From: Ciceribacter ferrooxidans
Lineage (GTDB): Bacteria > Pseudomonadota > Alphaproteobacteria > Rhizobiales > Rhizobiaceae
DNA length: 64,000 nt
Direction: 5' to 3'
NCBI RefSeq assembly: GCF_004137355.1
Contig: NZ_SDVB01000191.1
Location: forward strand, 62,001 to 126,000
The position numbers and the translations under genes are program-made. The notes under the pieces were generated by a model that was given only the letters and a program-made list of their open reading frames with translations, made no database searches and was not told the origin of the DNA. This document shows positions 35,513 through 44,413 of this stretch, piece by piece (position 1 is the stretch's first letter; each line of letters starts with the position of its first letter).

Positions 35513-36136
35513 TCATCGCGCCGACTGCGGCGAGCCGCATTGCGCCAGTTCGGCCTCAAGCTCGGCAATCCGCCTTGTCAGCGGCTCCATCACGGTGTTC
35601 ATTTCGTCGAGCGAATAGCGTTCGGTGATGTGCTGCGGGCAATTCCAGTCGAAGCCTTCGACTCTGACGAGGAAGCCCCGCTCGATCCGTGCCCTGTAGT
35701 CGGGCATCTCGAGGCGTGACAGTAAGTCCTGTCTCTCATGCCCGATGATCAGGGCGCGGCCCAGCAGTTTGAGACGGGTCCTGTTCGGGTAGTCCATGAA
35801 GAACAGCGATATGCGGTCGTTCGTCATCAGGTTTCCGACGCTGATGTACTGTCGGTTGCCCCGGAAGTCCGCGAAGCCGATCGTGTTCTCGTCGAGCACG
35901 CGCATGAAACCGGTCGGTCCGCCGCGATGCTGGATATAGGGCCAACCCGTTTCACTGACCGTGGCCATGTAGAGAGAGTTCCGCGCGGCGATGAAACTGG
36001 CCTCGGCTTCGGTGAGCCGATGGTTGAGCGCGTCCGGCACATCCTCGATGCCGGCATAGGAGGACCGGCTGCCAAGTTCTTCCTGCACCTTCTTCACTTT
36101 CGGTGTGAAGGCGATCTCCGCGAAATGATGTGGCAT
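35513..36136 (-). CDS. Pyridoxamine 5'-phosphate oxidase-family FMN protein
   Basis: A 207-residue protein with the split-barrel flavin fold: SFIAARNSLYMATVSETGWPYIQHRGGP, IGFADFRGNRQYISVGNL and RISLFFMDYPNRTRLKLLGRA. These match the PNPOx-like group (broad-specificity flavin oxidoreductases) rather than PdxH itself. A C-terminal helix (MEPLTRRIAELEAELAQ) may be a short coiled coil. It lies third in a minus-strand series with an NTF2-like and a carboxymuconolactone decarboxylase-type gene, which together look like a reactive-electrophile or oxidative-stress group. Confidence 0.85.
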   Translation of the reverse strand: MPHHFAEIAFTPKVKKVQEELGSRSSYAGIEDVPDALNHRLTEAEASFIAARNSLYMATVSETGWPYIQHRGGPTGFMRVLDENTIGFADFRGNRQYISVGNLMTNDRISLFFMDYPNRTRLKLLGRALIIGHERQDLLSRLEMPDYRARIERGFLVRVEGFDWNCPQHITERYSLDEMNTVMEPLTRRIAELEAELAQCGSPQSAR

Positions 36137-36166
36137 GATGTCCTCCTGAGACTGAGATCCCGCGTG

Positions 36167-36652
36167 TTACAGCCCGAGTTCCGACAGACCCGGGTGATGC
36201 GCGGGGCGTGGTCCTTGCGGCCAGTGGAACTTCCGCTCGCCTTCGCGGATCGGCTGGTCGTTGATGCTGGCAAATCGAAGCCGCATCAGGCCGTGCTCGT
36301 CGAACTCCCAGTTTTCATTGCCGTGGCTGCGGAACCAGTTCCCGGCATCATCCCGCCATTCGTAGGCGAAGCGCACCGCGATGCGGTTCCCGGCGAAGGC
36401 CCAGAGCTCCTTGACCAGGCGATATTCGAGCTCCCGAGCCCATTTGCGCCTGAGGAAGGCGACGATGTCGGCGCGGCCGACCGGAAATTCGGCGCGGTTG
36501 CGCCAGCGGCTGTCTTTCGTGTAGGCGAGCGAAACACGCTCCGGGTCACGCGTGTTCCACGCATCCTCAGCCAGCCGCACCTTCTGGAGCGCAGTCTCGA
36601 GGGTGAAGGGCGGCAGAGGTGGGCGAGCGGCAGGTTGAATCGTCTGGGTCAT
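36167..36652 (-). CDS. DUF1348 (nuclear transport factor 2-like) protein
   Basis: A 161-residue protein starting [16 protein letters not shown] at 36652 behind GGAAGGA. The DUF1348 pattern is plain: [52 protein letters not shown] and [17 protein letters not shown]. The fold is a cone-shaped NTF2-like barrel; the function of DUF1348 is not known. It is 30 bp upstream of the PNPOx-like gene on the same strand and probably in one operon with it. Confidence 0.88.
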   Translation of the reverse strand: MTQTIQPAARPPLPPFTLETALQKVRLAEDAWNTRDPERVSLAYTKDSRWRNRAEFPVGRADIVAFLRRKWARELEYRLVKELWAFAGNRIAVRFAYEWRDDAGNWFRSHGNENWEFDEHGLMRLRFASINDQPIREGERKFHWPQGPRPAHHPGLSELGL

Positions 36653-36715
36653 CGGAATTTCCTTCCGTTCGGGGAAATGGCGCGGCGGAAGCCGCGCCAA
36701 GTGTCGTCTTCCTGT

Positions 36716-37261
36716 TCAAAGAAACTGGTTCAGGTCGACCTTCGGGAAGTCGATTTCGACCTGGGTCGATTTACCGAGCAGGTTGGTGAAGATGTTCATC
36801 GCGACATGCGTGATGATCTCGACGATCTCCGCGTCGGAGTGACCGGCCGCGCGGACCGCGTCGAACTCCGCTTTGCTTACCTGGCCGGTACTATCCACGA
36901 GAGCGCGGGCGAAACCCAACGCGGCCGCAGCCTTCGCGTCGGAAGACTGGCCCTTGCGGTTGGCGAGCATCTCCTCGTTGCCGAGGCCGGCTTTCCGACC
37001 GATCGCCGTGTGCGCCGAGACGCAGTACTGGCAGGCATTCTGCTCGGCGACTGCGAGCGCGATCCGCTCCCGCGTCTGCGGGTCGAGAACACCTGCACCG
37101 GCAATCCCATGGATACCGAGAAAGGCGCTCAAGGCTGCCGGCGAGTTCGCCAGCACGCGGATGAAGTTTGGAACCATTCCGAGGCCAGCCTGGACCGCGT
37201 CCAGAAGCTCCTTTGCCTCGCCGGTGGCGGATTGGGGGTCGATGACGGCAACACGAGCCAT
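36716..37261 (-). CDS. Carboxymuconolactone decarboxylase/AhpD-like protein
   Basis: A 181-residue helical protein starting MARVAVIDPQSATGEA at 37261 with GGAAGGA upstream. The AhpD-like active site CQYCVSAHTAIGRKAGL (CxxC plus His) lies near residues 76-92, indicating a peroxidase-type redox function rather than lactone decarboxylation. It is the first gene of the three-gene minus-strand group and is divergent from a LysR regulator across 128 bp. Confidence 0.88.
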   Translation of the reverse strand: MARVAVIDPQSATGEAKELLDAVQAGLGMVPNFIRVLANSPAALSAFLGIHGIAGAGVLDPQTRERIALAVAEQNACQYCVSAHTAIGRKAGLGNEEMLANRKGQSSDAKAAAALGFARALVDSTGQVSKAEFDAVRAAGHSDAEIVEIITHVAMNIFTNLLGKSTQVEIDFPKVDLNQFL

Positions 37262-37389
37262 GAGATTTTGTCCTTCCGTGAGTGTTGGTGCGGTGCCCTC
37301 GGGCGCCGCTCGCACATAATTTGACTGATGGCCGCAATTGAAAGAATACGCGTCGTGTGAAACACTTTATTTCGAACGGAGGAATAAAA

Positions 37390-38340
37390 ATGGATCGCTT
37401 CCATGAGCTCGAGGTGTTCGTCGGCGTGGCCGAGGCTGGCAGCTTCGCCAAGGCTGGTGCGCGGCTCCGCCTGTCGCCGCCGGCCGTGACGCGCGCTGTC
37501 TCGGCGCTCGAAGAGCGACTTGGTGCGCGCGTCTTCAACCGTACGACGCGAAGCGTGACGATCACCGACGTCGGTCGACGCTTCCTGGAAAGCGCGCGGC
37601 GCGTGCTCTCGGACCTAGAGACGGCCGAGAAGGAGGCGATCGGCGAAACCGCCACGCCGCAAGGCCACCTCAACATCACGGCATCTGTGACATTCGGCCG
37701 ATCCGCCCTTTCGCCGGTCGTTTGCGGTTTCCTCAGTCGATACCCGCGGGTAACGGCATCCGTTCTCCTTCTCGATCGGGTGGTGAATCTTGTCGAGGAG
37801 GGCGTCGACGTCGCTGTGCGCATCGGTCACCTGCCGGATTCGGGCCTGATCGCCAAACGGATTGGCGCCGTCCGCCGGGTTCTGGTCGCGAGCCCGGATT
37901 ACATCGCCAGGCGAGGGATGCCTGCGTCACCGGCAGAACTGAGGCTCCATTCGGTGATTGCATTCACAGGCCTCATGCCGAACCGCGAATGGCGATTCCT
38001 GAACGGGCAAAAGCAGGGTAGCATGAACCTTGGCCCCGTCTTCGAGATCAACGACGCGGCATCCGCCATTCAGGCCGCCGAGGAGGGGCATGGTGTCACG
38101 GTAGCGCTGTCGTATATGGTGAGCGATCAGGTCCGCCGCGGGAAGCTGGTGCCAATCCTCGATGCCTTTGCTTTGCCGCCGCAGCCGGTGCATCTGGTCT
38201 ATCCTCAGGCGAGGCTTGTCGCCCCCAAGGTCCGCGCCTTCATCGACTTTGCAGCACCCCGGTTGAAGGCGTCCCTCGACCAGTTGACATGGACGAGCGC
38301 AGAAGACGCCAAATCTGGCACGTCGCCTACTCTTCGGTGA
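37390..38340 (+). CDS. LysR-family transcriptional regulator
   Basis: A 316-residue regulator starting MDRFHELEVFVGVAEAG at 37390. The winged HTH covers SFAKAGARLRLSPPAVTRAV and ALEERLGARVFNRTTRSV. The effector domain begins GHLNITASVTFGRSALSP and includes VDVAVRIGHLPDSGLIAKR. This is the PA2877/PA0477-like LysR subtype that often controls divergent oxidoreductase or AhpD-like genes. It is therefore the likely activator of the 36-37 kb operon. Confidence 0.92.
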   Translation: MDRFHELEVFVGVAEAGSFAKAGARLRLSPPAVTRAVSALEERLGARVFNRTTRSVTITDVGRRFLESARRVLSDLETAEKEAIGETATPQGHLNITASVTFGRSALSPVVCGFLSRYPRVTASVLLLDRVVNLVEEGVDVAVRIGHLPDSGLIAKRIGAVRRVLVASPDYIARRGMPASPAELRLHSVIAFTGLMPNREWRFLNGQKQGSMNLGPVFEINDAASAIQAAEEGHGVTVALSYMVSDQVRRGKLVPILDAFALPPQPVHLVYPQARLVAPKVRAFIDFAAPRLKASLDQLTWTSAEDAKSGTSPTLR

Positions 38341-38651
38341 ATAGGCCCGGATAGCCGCGAACCGTGTCCCGGTTTTCGACCAGAGCCGACATCGCTTGGG
38401 CAGGTACCCAGATCAAACATTCTCTAGCCGAAGCTGGCGTCGTTTCTGCACCATTGCCGCATGCGGGTCTAGCTGGCGAATTCCTCAGGCAAGAGGGACG
38501 GCAATATGCGCGCGCGGAGGGCAATCCCACCCTGGGCGGGAGGTTCACCCGGTGGTGGTGGGGCGAGGTCGTCGAGACGTCGATGAAGGGGTGGCGTCCC
38601 GTGCGAGGGGTGGTCGCCACGGACGACACATTACGATCAGGAACGCGGTAT
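38341..38651. other. Gap between LysR and AraC genes
   Basis: About 310 bp between convergent genes. Open frames crossing it have no plausible start or composition. No terminator or repeat is evident apart from the direct repeat that begins inside the AraC gene at 38672. Confidence 0.3.
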
Positions 38652-39548
38652 CTAGAGGCCGGGATCACTTCTGCGCCGGTACGTTGCCGGAGAAACGCCA
38701 TAAGCCCGTTTGAACGCCTTGCTGAACGAAGAGGCGGTGTCGTATCCGCAGCGCTCCGCTACCTGATCGAGCGTCACGGCGGTTTCCTTCAGCCAACGGG
38801 CGGCGATCTGCATCCGCCAGTCCGTGAGGTATTCGATGGGTGACATACCGATCCGGGACGCAAATTTCTCGGTGAGAACGGTCTTGGAAATACCCGCGCG
38901 CCCGCAAAGTTCGGCAATGGACCACCGATGCCAGGGTTCGCGGTGAATCAGTTCCAGAACCGTGGCGATCCGGCGATCCTGCATCGCCGCAAACACGCCG
39001 TCACGCACCAGTTCTGCCTCGATGCAATGTCGAACCAACAGAATGAAGAAGCCGTCACAAAGACGCTCGATCACCGCCCCGCTGCCGAAACGGGCATGTT
39101 CGGACTCGGCGATAACCAGTTCGATCAGACGTGCAAGGCTGTCGCGGGCATCCTTCTTCCGGATGACGATCTCGGCGGGCAGAGCGTGCCAGAGCGGCGA
39201 CTGCGGCGCATTGAGCTCGATCTCGCCGCAGACGAAACCTGTCTCGCCCGCCGCCCAAGTGGTCAGATCGCCGCTCACGCCGCCCAGCGGCACATGGTCA
39301 GGACTGTAGGACAGGTAGTGTTCCGCGGCATGGGGCAAGAAAACCATCAGGTCGCCCTCGGCCAGTTCCAGCGGTCCATCGATCGCAGGGGAGTGGACCC
39401 ATCCATGCCCTTTGCCGACGAGGTGAAACCAGATCGACCTGTCTGAATTGTGGTCCATCGTCCATTGTCCACACACCCCGCCGGCGTAGGCGAGCTTTGC
39501 GCGCAGGTTGAGGCCATTGGCCAAGGCTGTCAGTGCGTCCAACGTCAT
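38652..39548 (-). CDS. AraC-family transcriptional regulator (cupin_6), intact copy
   Basis: A 298-residue regulator with an N-terminal cupin (DRSIWFHLVGKGHGWV, EGDLMVFLPHAAEHYL) and the C-terminal HTHs IAELCGRAGISKTVLTEKF-ASRIGMSPIEYL and LDQVAERCGYDTASSFSKAF-KRAYGVSPATY. It is divergent from the AhpD-like gene at 39702, its probable target. Its last 120 bp are duplicated at 30.25 kb, where only that part survives. Confidence 0.9.
   Translation of the reverse strand: MTLDALTALANGLNLRAKLAYAGGVCGQWTMDHNSDRSIWFHLVGKGHGWVHSPAIDGPLELAEGDLMVFLPHAAEHYLSYSPDHVPLGGVSGDLTTWAAGETGFVCGEIELNAPQSPLWHALPAEIVIRKKDARDSLARLIELVIAESEHARFGSGAVIERLCDGFFILLVRHCIEAELVRDGVFAAMQDRRIATVLELIHREPWHRWSIAELCGRAGISKTVLTEKFASRIGMSPIEYLTDWRMQIAARWLKETAVTLDQVAERCGYDTASSFSKAFKRAYGVSPATYRRRSDPGL
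38672..38789. repeat. 118-bp direct repeat, right copy
   Basis: This is the counterpart of 30252-30369, located within the 3' end of the intact AraC gene and in the same orientation, with 11 differences by my count. Being coding here, it is the likely source of the left copy. Confidence 0.8.
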
Positions 39549-39701
39549 CTCCCGGACAGGCGGACATGCATTCCGGAATCCCTCACATGGGGTCCTGTGC
39601 TCGCCATCGCTATAGTCTCCGGGCGATCACGGGGTGCGTTTGCCACAGCGCTCTTCCGACGTTTCGCAAATAAAACCTGTGTTGACAATGGAGACTGGAC
39701 G

Positions 39702-40271
39702 ATGGCCGAGATAGCACGATTGACACTTGACGGCGTGGACGCCGATGCCGCCGAACCCAATGTGAAGGCCCTGCTCGACGGGACCCGAAAGTCCCTCGGC
39801 TTCGTGCCGAACATGTATACCAACATGGCCAACTCGTCCGGCCTGCTCGACACCTACATGGTCGGTTACAAGCATTTTCGGGCGGAGAGCCATCTCGCTC
39901 CTGCCGAGCAGGAGGTCGTGCTCCTGACCATCAGCCATGAAAATCGCTGCCGGTATTGCATGGCCGCGCACAGCATGGTCGGCGAGAAGATGTCCAACGT
40001 ACCGGCAGCGGTGCTCAGCGCGCTGCGCGCCGGAAAAATCCTGCCCGATGCCCGGTTGCAGGCGCTTTCGCTGTTCACACGACTGATGGTGAAGGGCCGC
40101 GGGAATCCGTCGCCCGAGGAGCTTCAGGCCTTTCTTGCTGCCGGCTTCAGCGAACGCCACGTCCTGGAGATCATTCTTGCGATCGCGGTGAAGACCATCA
40201 GCAACTACGCCAATCATCTCTTCCATACCGAACTGGATGCGGCTTTCTCCGGCTACCGCTGGGACGCCTGA
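39702..40271 (+). CDS. Carboxymuconolactone decarboxylase/AhpD-like protein, second
   Basis: A 189-residue protein starting MAEIARLTLDGVDADAA at 39702. Active site CRYCMAAHSMVGEKM (CxxC then His) and helices SLGFVPNMYTNMANSSGLLDTY and LEIILAIAVKTISNYANH mark the AhpD/CMD fold. It differs clearly in sequence from the relative at 36716. It is divergent from the AraC gene, with 153 bp between them, and probably is induced by it. Confidence 0.88.
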   Translation: MAEIARLTLDGVDADAAEPNVKALLDGTRKSLGFVPNMYTNMANSSGLLDTYMVGYKHFRAESHLAPAEQEVVLLTISHENRCRYCMAAHSMVGEKMSNVPAAVLSALRAGKILPDARLQALSLFTRLMVKGRGNPSPEELQAFLAAGFSERHVLEIILAIAVKTISNYANHLFHTELDAAFSGYRWDA

Positions 40272-40379
40272 CGGCGGTTCGAGCCTGATCGACCAAATAG
40301 GGCGCGGGCGGCCTTTTGCCGCCCCGCTGCCCGCCAACACGGCGTGTTTCCACTGCGCTCTCAATACGGGTATCCGATC

Positions 40380-40814
40380 ATGACGTCGAAATGGAGAACC
40401 ATCCGGGCTTCCCTTATGGGCCTGCCGCTCTGGGTCAGGCTGTGGCTTGTCGTTCTGGCCCTGACGAATATGTCGTCCCTGGCGTTTCTTGACACGGACA
40501 GCGGCCGCTGGACAGCGGTGGCATTCGCGGCTGTGGGCGTGTTCAACATGCCCATGGTCTATATTCAGGGTGGGCTTACGCGGCTGCTGTCGGTTCCGCA
40601 TGCCATATGGATCCCGCTGCTGATTCATCTCATCCAGAGGCTATTCGTCGATCACGCAATCGCGTCGGGCAGCGATGAGTACGTCTTTGCTGCGGCAGTT
40701 GTCGCGGTGAACGGGACTTCCCTCTTGTTTGATGTACTCGAGAGCTGGCGCTGGCTGGCGGGACGCCGGGAGATCCTGGGGTTGCACAAGGCCGGACGCG
40801 ACGCTGTCCGATAG
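40380..40814 (+). CDS. Small integral membrane protein, function unknown (144 aa)
   Basis: Starts MTSKWRTIRASLMGLP at 40380. Four hydrophobic helices are predicted by eye: WVRLWLVVLALTNMSSLAFL, WTAVAFAAVGVFNMPMVYI, HAIWIPLLIHLIQRLF and YVFAAAVVAVNGTSLLFDVL, followed by a basic tail. No catalytic motif. It lies 108 bp after the AhpD-like gene in the same direction, and its stop is one base from the converging ATPase gene, so the two transcripts must overlap. Confidence 0.7.
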   Translation: MTSKWRTIRASLMGLPLWVRLWLVVLALTNMSSLAFLDTDSGRWTAVAFAAVGVFNMPMVYIQGGLTRLLSVPHAIWIPLLIHLIQRLFVDHAIASGSDEYVFAAAVVAVNGTSLLFDVLESWRWLAGRREILGLHKAGRDAVR

Positions 40815-40815
40815 G

Positions 40816-41454
40816 CTACAACAGGAGCCGTCTTCCACCGGCAGCCGCCGCGTCTGCCTCGTCATGGGTCACCATCAGAACCGGAAGCCTCTGGTCTTTG
40901 CCGTGGGCAAACACGAACTGGCGAATGTCCTCTCTAAGACCGTTGTCCAACGTCGAAAAAGGTTCATCGAGAAGCAGGGCATCGGGCCGGGCCAGCAAGG
41001 TGCGCATCAACGCCACACGCGCACGCTGTCCTCCGGACAGCGTCGCCGGATCCCGGTCTGCGAAACCATCAAGGCCGGCGCTTTTGAGGGCCTGCTCGAC
41101 GCATCTCCTGCGTTCCTTACGTCCCTTGACGTTCGCGGAAAGGCCAAAGGCAAGGTTGTCGCCAACCGAGAGATGCGGGAACAGGAGATCGTCCTGAAAC
41201 AGAATGCCGATCTTGCGCTTCTCTGCCGGCGTGTCGGTGATATCTCTTCCCCCGATGCGCACCGTGCCGCTCGCGCTGAAACCTCGGCCCAGATGTCCGC
41301 CGATGAAGGAGAGCAGCGTTGATTTGCCGATGCCGCTCCTGCCCATGATGGTGACGATCTCACCGGGAGCGACGGTCAGGCTCAGGTCCGAGATCAGCGA
41401 TGACGGCGCGTCGGGTGCGGCTATCGAAATCTCTTCGAGTACGAGCTGGTTCAT
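40816..41454 (-). CDS. ABC transporter ATP-binding protein (YnjD/ThiQ-like)
   Basis: A 212-residue ATPase starting MNQLVLEEISIAAPDAP at 41454, overlapping the permease stop by ATGA. Walker A MGRSGIGKSTLLSFIGG, Q-loop ILFQDDLLFPHLSV, signature LSGGQRARVALMRTL, Walker B LLLDEPFSTLD and H-loop LMVTHDEADA are complete. It ends shortly after the H-loop, as in YnjD. With the YnjC-like permease and YnjB-like binding protein it forms an importer of unknown substrate, the last unit of the ECF-linked block. Confidence 0.9.
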   Translation of the reverse strand: MNQLVLEEISIAAPDAPSSLISDLSLTVAPGEIVTIMGRSGIGKSTLLSFIGGHLGRGFSASGTVRIGGRDITDTPAEKRKIGILFQDDLLFPHLSVGDNLAFGLSANVKGRKERRRCVEQALKSAGLDGFADRDPATLSGGQRARVALMRTLLARPDALLLDEPFSTLDNGLREDIRQFVFAHGKDQRLPVLMVTHDEADAAAAGGRRLLL

Positions 41455-43160
41455 ACTGTAACTCCGTTGAGTTCGCGGCGGTCGGCGTAGACCATTCCGG
41501 GAAGAGAGAAGGCGACGCCGTAGACGAGCAAGGGGACCAGGGCCTGAAGGGCTGCATAGACACCTATGATCCTGCGATCCCCGCCGGACGAGAGCGTTAC
41601 CGCCTCGGTTGTGAGCGTGGCAATGCGGCCGGCTCCCAGAAAAAGCGTCGGCAGATATTGGGCGGCGCTTACGGCAAAGCCGATGGCTGTGGCGGCCAGC
41701 AGTGGACGCAGGAGAAGTGGGAGCTTCAGGCGGAACAGGGTTCTCAGCGGCGACGCGCCGAGCGCTGCCGCTGTTCGTACATAGCGGCGGTCCAGTGCTC
41801 GCCATGGATCGCTGAGCGCCAGCATCACGTAGGGAAAAACAAAAAGTGTGTGGCCCCAGAGAACTGCGGCCAGGGAGCCATCTATCCCCGCGCGCAGGAA
41901 AGTGACTTGAAGCCCGTAGAGGAAGCCGATCTGCGGCAGGAAAAGAGGCAGATAGAGCATGACCGGTGCACCAGGCAGAAGCCTGCGTCCACTCCGATCC
42001 TCGCCTTCGAGCCAGAGGATTGCCAGGAGGAGCGAAAGCAGGGTCGAACCGAAACCGAGGCCTGCGGTGTTGGCGAGTGCCTGGAGCCAGCCGCCGGCCG
42101 ATTGCACCCAGATGGACGTCGTGAAGGATGAGGGCATTACATCCGGGAAGGACCAGCGCCAGGTGAACGACCATATGATCAAGGACAGGATGGCCGCAAA
42201 GCCGGCCGCCAGAAGCGCCAGGACGCAGACGGTCGCGAACCGGATCAACGGTTCGCTTTCAAGTCCCCTGCCGCCGCGCCGGATCACCGCTCGGCCCGCG
42301 GCGGCGACCAGCTTTTCGCTGAGCCACCAGCCCGATATTCCCGCAACGACTACAGCGATCTGAAGGATCGAGGCCGCGGCGCCCGGAAGCAGCAGATCGA
42401 CGTCCGCCGCCATGAACCACCGCATGGCCGCGACGGAGAGGACCGGCGGATTTGAAGGCCCGAGAATGATCGCCATGTCGACGACGGAGAGGGCAAAGGC
42501 AAGCACGGCGTAAACCGGCAGTCGGATCTGGCGGTACACCTGGGGGAAGATGATCTTGATCCAGATGACGCCGTGGCCGTAGCCGAGCGCGCGTCCCGCG
42601 GCCAATTGCTGTCGGGCGGAGACCTGGTTGAGCGCGGCAATGATCACGAGAAGCAGAAAAGGGACTTCCTTGACCACGAGGCCGAGGACCAGCGACAGGC
42701 TCGCCGGGTCGTGGACCGTCGTGAAGCCGGGAGGTACGGTCCACGCCGTCGCCCAGGGACTGAAGAGCCGCGCCAGCCAGCCCGAAGGTGCAATCAGGAA
42801 TGCGATCCCGATGGCCATCGCCGCATGGGGTGCGGCCAGTAGCGGAGAAAGTACGCGCTCGGCCCGCCATGCGCCCACGCGTCCATGCACGGATGCGCAA
42901 AAGGCGACGGCAAGTCCGAGCGACAACAGTGTGGACAGAAGCCCCGTGAACACTGTCAGACGAAGGCTGGTCCACACGCCGGGCAGGGCGGCAAGTGCAG
43001 TCCAGGCATTCAGGCTAAACCTGTCGGCGCCGATGGCAGGAAGGATCCCGAATGCCGGGAGTAGCGTCTCCCAGAAACCAAGGGCAATGGGAGTGACGAA
43101 GCCGCCACAAAGAATGGCGGCCCCACAGAACTGCAACCAGATGCCGGTGCGACTGCTCAT
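41451..43160 (-). CDS. ABC transporter permease, duplicated (YnjC/ThiP-like)
   Basis: A 569-residue membrane protein made of two permease halves, each with about six helices, as in ThiP and YnjC. EAA-type loops are AAGRALGYGHGVIWIKIIFP in the first half and TAAALGASPLRTLFRLKLP in the second. The start MSSRTGIWLQFCGAA at 43160 overlaps the binding-protein stop in ATGA, and the end overlaps the ATPase start. One chain therefore makes the complete channel. Confidence 0.88.
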   Translation of the reverse strand: MSSRTGIWLQFCGAAILCGGFVTPIALGFWETLLPAFGILPAIGADRFSLNAWTALAALPGVWTSLRLTVFTGLLSTLLSLGLAVAFCASVHGRVGAWRAERVLSPLLAAPHAAMAIGIAFLIAPSGWLARLFSPWATAWTVPPGFTTVHDPASLSLVLGLVVKEVPFLLLVIIAALNQVSARQQLAAGRALGYGHGVIWIKIIFPQVYRQIRLPVYAVLAFALSVVDMAIILGPSNPPVLSVAAMRWFMAADVDLLLPGAAASILQIAVVVAGISGWWLSEKLVAAAGRAVIRRGGRGLESEPLIRFATVCVLALLAAGFAAILSLIIWSFTWRWSFPDVMPSSFTTSIWVQSAGGWLQALANTAGLGFGSTLLSLLLAILWLEGEDRSGRRLLPGAPVMLYLPLFLPQIGFLYGLQVTFLRAGIDGSLAAVLWGHTLFVFPYVMLALSDPWRALDRRYVRTAAALGASPLRTLFRLKLPLLLRPLLAATAIGFAVSAAQYLPTLFLGAGRIATLTTEAVTLSSGGDRRIIGVYAALQALVPLLVYGVAFSLPGMVYADRRELNGVTV

Positions 43161-44350
43161 TTCGTGTAGCGCTTTGCCCATTCCTCCGAAAGCCGGGTCA
43201 TCCAGGATGCATGGGGCTCGAGTAAGGTTGCTCCCAGCTCGGCGTTGCCGGGCAGGGCAGGGGATGTCGGCAGAGAGGCAAAGAGAGCCTTCTGTTGTTC
43301 GTCCAGCGTGTTCTGATCCAGGACAGAGAAGCTGCCAAGGACGGATATATCCTGCGCATGGGCCTGTGTCGCAGGCTCCAGCAGGAAGTCTGCAACGACC
43401 TCCGCTCCTTCCTTGTGTGCCGCATTGAAGGGGATTGCGACGAAACTGATATTGCCGATGGTCCCACCGTCGAGCGAATAGGTGCGGATCGTGTCGGGCA
43501 ATTGACCACCGGCGATTGCGGCAGCGGCGCTGGCCGGATCGAAAGACATCGACATGTCGATCTCTCCGTCGTTCAGCAACTGCTGCTGGGCGGAACCGTT
43601 CGCGGGGAACGTCGTTCCGGCCTGCCAGAGGTTCGGGCGCAATGCATCATACCAGGCCCAAAGCGGCGCGGATGCTGTCTCGAAGCTGGCATCGCTCACG
43701 GGGCTCTGCAAAACGCTGCGATCAGGTGCGAGTTCGATCAGGGCCTGTTTGAGAAACGTAGCGCCCATGAAATTGCTGACATCGGGGTGGGTAAAACGCC
43801 CAGGGTTCTCCCTCGCCCATTCGAGCAGCGTTTTCATCGACTTCGGTGGCGCCTGAACCCGCGCGGAATCATAGTTGAAAACGAATTTGGCGAGTCGCCA
43901 GGGCGATTCGTAACCCTCCACCGGGACCGTGAAATCCACCGATGCCGCGGAGTTCGTGCTAAGGTCGAGGAACCGTGCATTAGGCAGCCCCGCCACGAAG
44001 GGGCCATGCAGAAGTCCCTTTTCTTTCATCGAGAGAAAGTTGGGGCCGTTTATCCAGATCAGGTCGACGGACCCACCTTCCGTCTTGCCCGCTGCCTTCT
44101 CCGCGATAACGCGGGTTACGGCTTCTGCCGTATCGGTCAGCTTGACCTGTTGAATGGTCACTCCGTAGCGCGCCTTGACCTGTTCGCCCGCCCAGGAGAT
44201 GAAGGCGTTGGTTCGCTCGTCTCCACCCCATGCGTTCCAATAGACGGTTTGGCCGCGCGCCTTGGTGAGCGTGTCGTCCCACTGGTCGTCGGCGAGGGCG
44301 CTCCCGGCGTGGATCAACAGTGCTGCGGTCACCAAAAGAACGTTCTTCAT
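43157..44350 (-). CDS. ABC transporter substrate-binding protein (YnjB/ThiB-like)
   Basis: A 397-residue periplasmic protein. ATG 44350 (GGGAGA 5 bp upstream) gives the signal peptide MKNVLLVTAALLIHAGSALA. The mature protein starts DDQWDDTLTKARGQTVYWN and has GGDERTNAFISWAGEQV, SVDLIWINGPNFLSMKEKG and GYESPWRLAKFVFNYDSA, matching YnjB-type family 1 binding proteins. It has its own copy of the ECF-type motif 38 bp upstream and so starts a transcription unit of three coupled genes. Confidence 0.87.
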   Translation of the reverse strand: MKNVLLVTAALLIHAGSALADDQWDDTLTKARGQTVYWNAWGGDERTNAFISWAGEQVKARYGVTIQQVKLTDTAEAVTRVIAEKAAGKTEGGSVDLIWINGPNFLSMKEKGLLHGPFVAGLPNARFLDLSTNSAASVDFTVPVEGYESPWRLAKFVFNYDSARVQAPPKSMKTLLEWARENPGRFTHPDVSNFMGATFLKQALIELAPDRSVLQSPVSDASFETASAPLWAWYDALRPNLWQAGTTFPANGSAQQQLLNDGEIDMSMSFDPASAAAAIAGGQLPDTIRTYSLDGGTIGNISFVAIPFNAAHKEGAEVVADFLLEPATQAHAQDISVLGSFSVLDQNTLDEQQKALFASLPTSPALPGNAELGATLLEPHASWMTRLSEEWAKRYTK

Positions 44351-44387
44351 GAAGTCTCCCATGGAAAAGATAGGCGTATGGGCATTG

Positions 44388-44413
44388 GTCGCCGGAGCCG
44401 CTAAGTTCTTACA
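44388..44413 (-). promoter_or_regulatory. ECF-type promoter 3 (TGTAAGA-N15-CGAC) before the YnjB-like gene
   Basis: On the minus strand TGTAAGA (44413-44407) and CGACCAAT (from 44391) are separated by exactly 15 bp, the same as two other sites in this block. It lies partly in the last codons of the phosphatidyltransferase gene and ends about 37 bp before ATG 44350. Confidence 0.65.
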
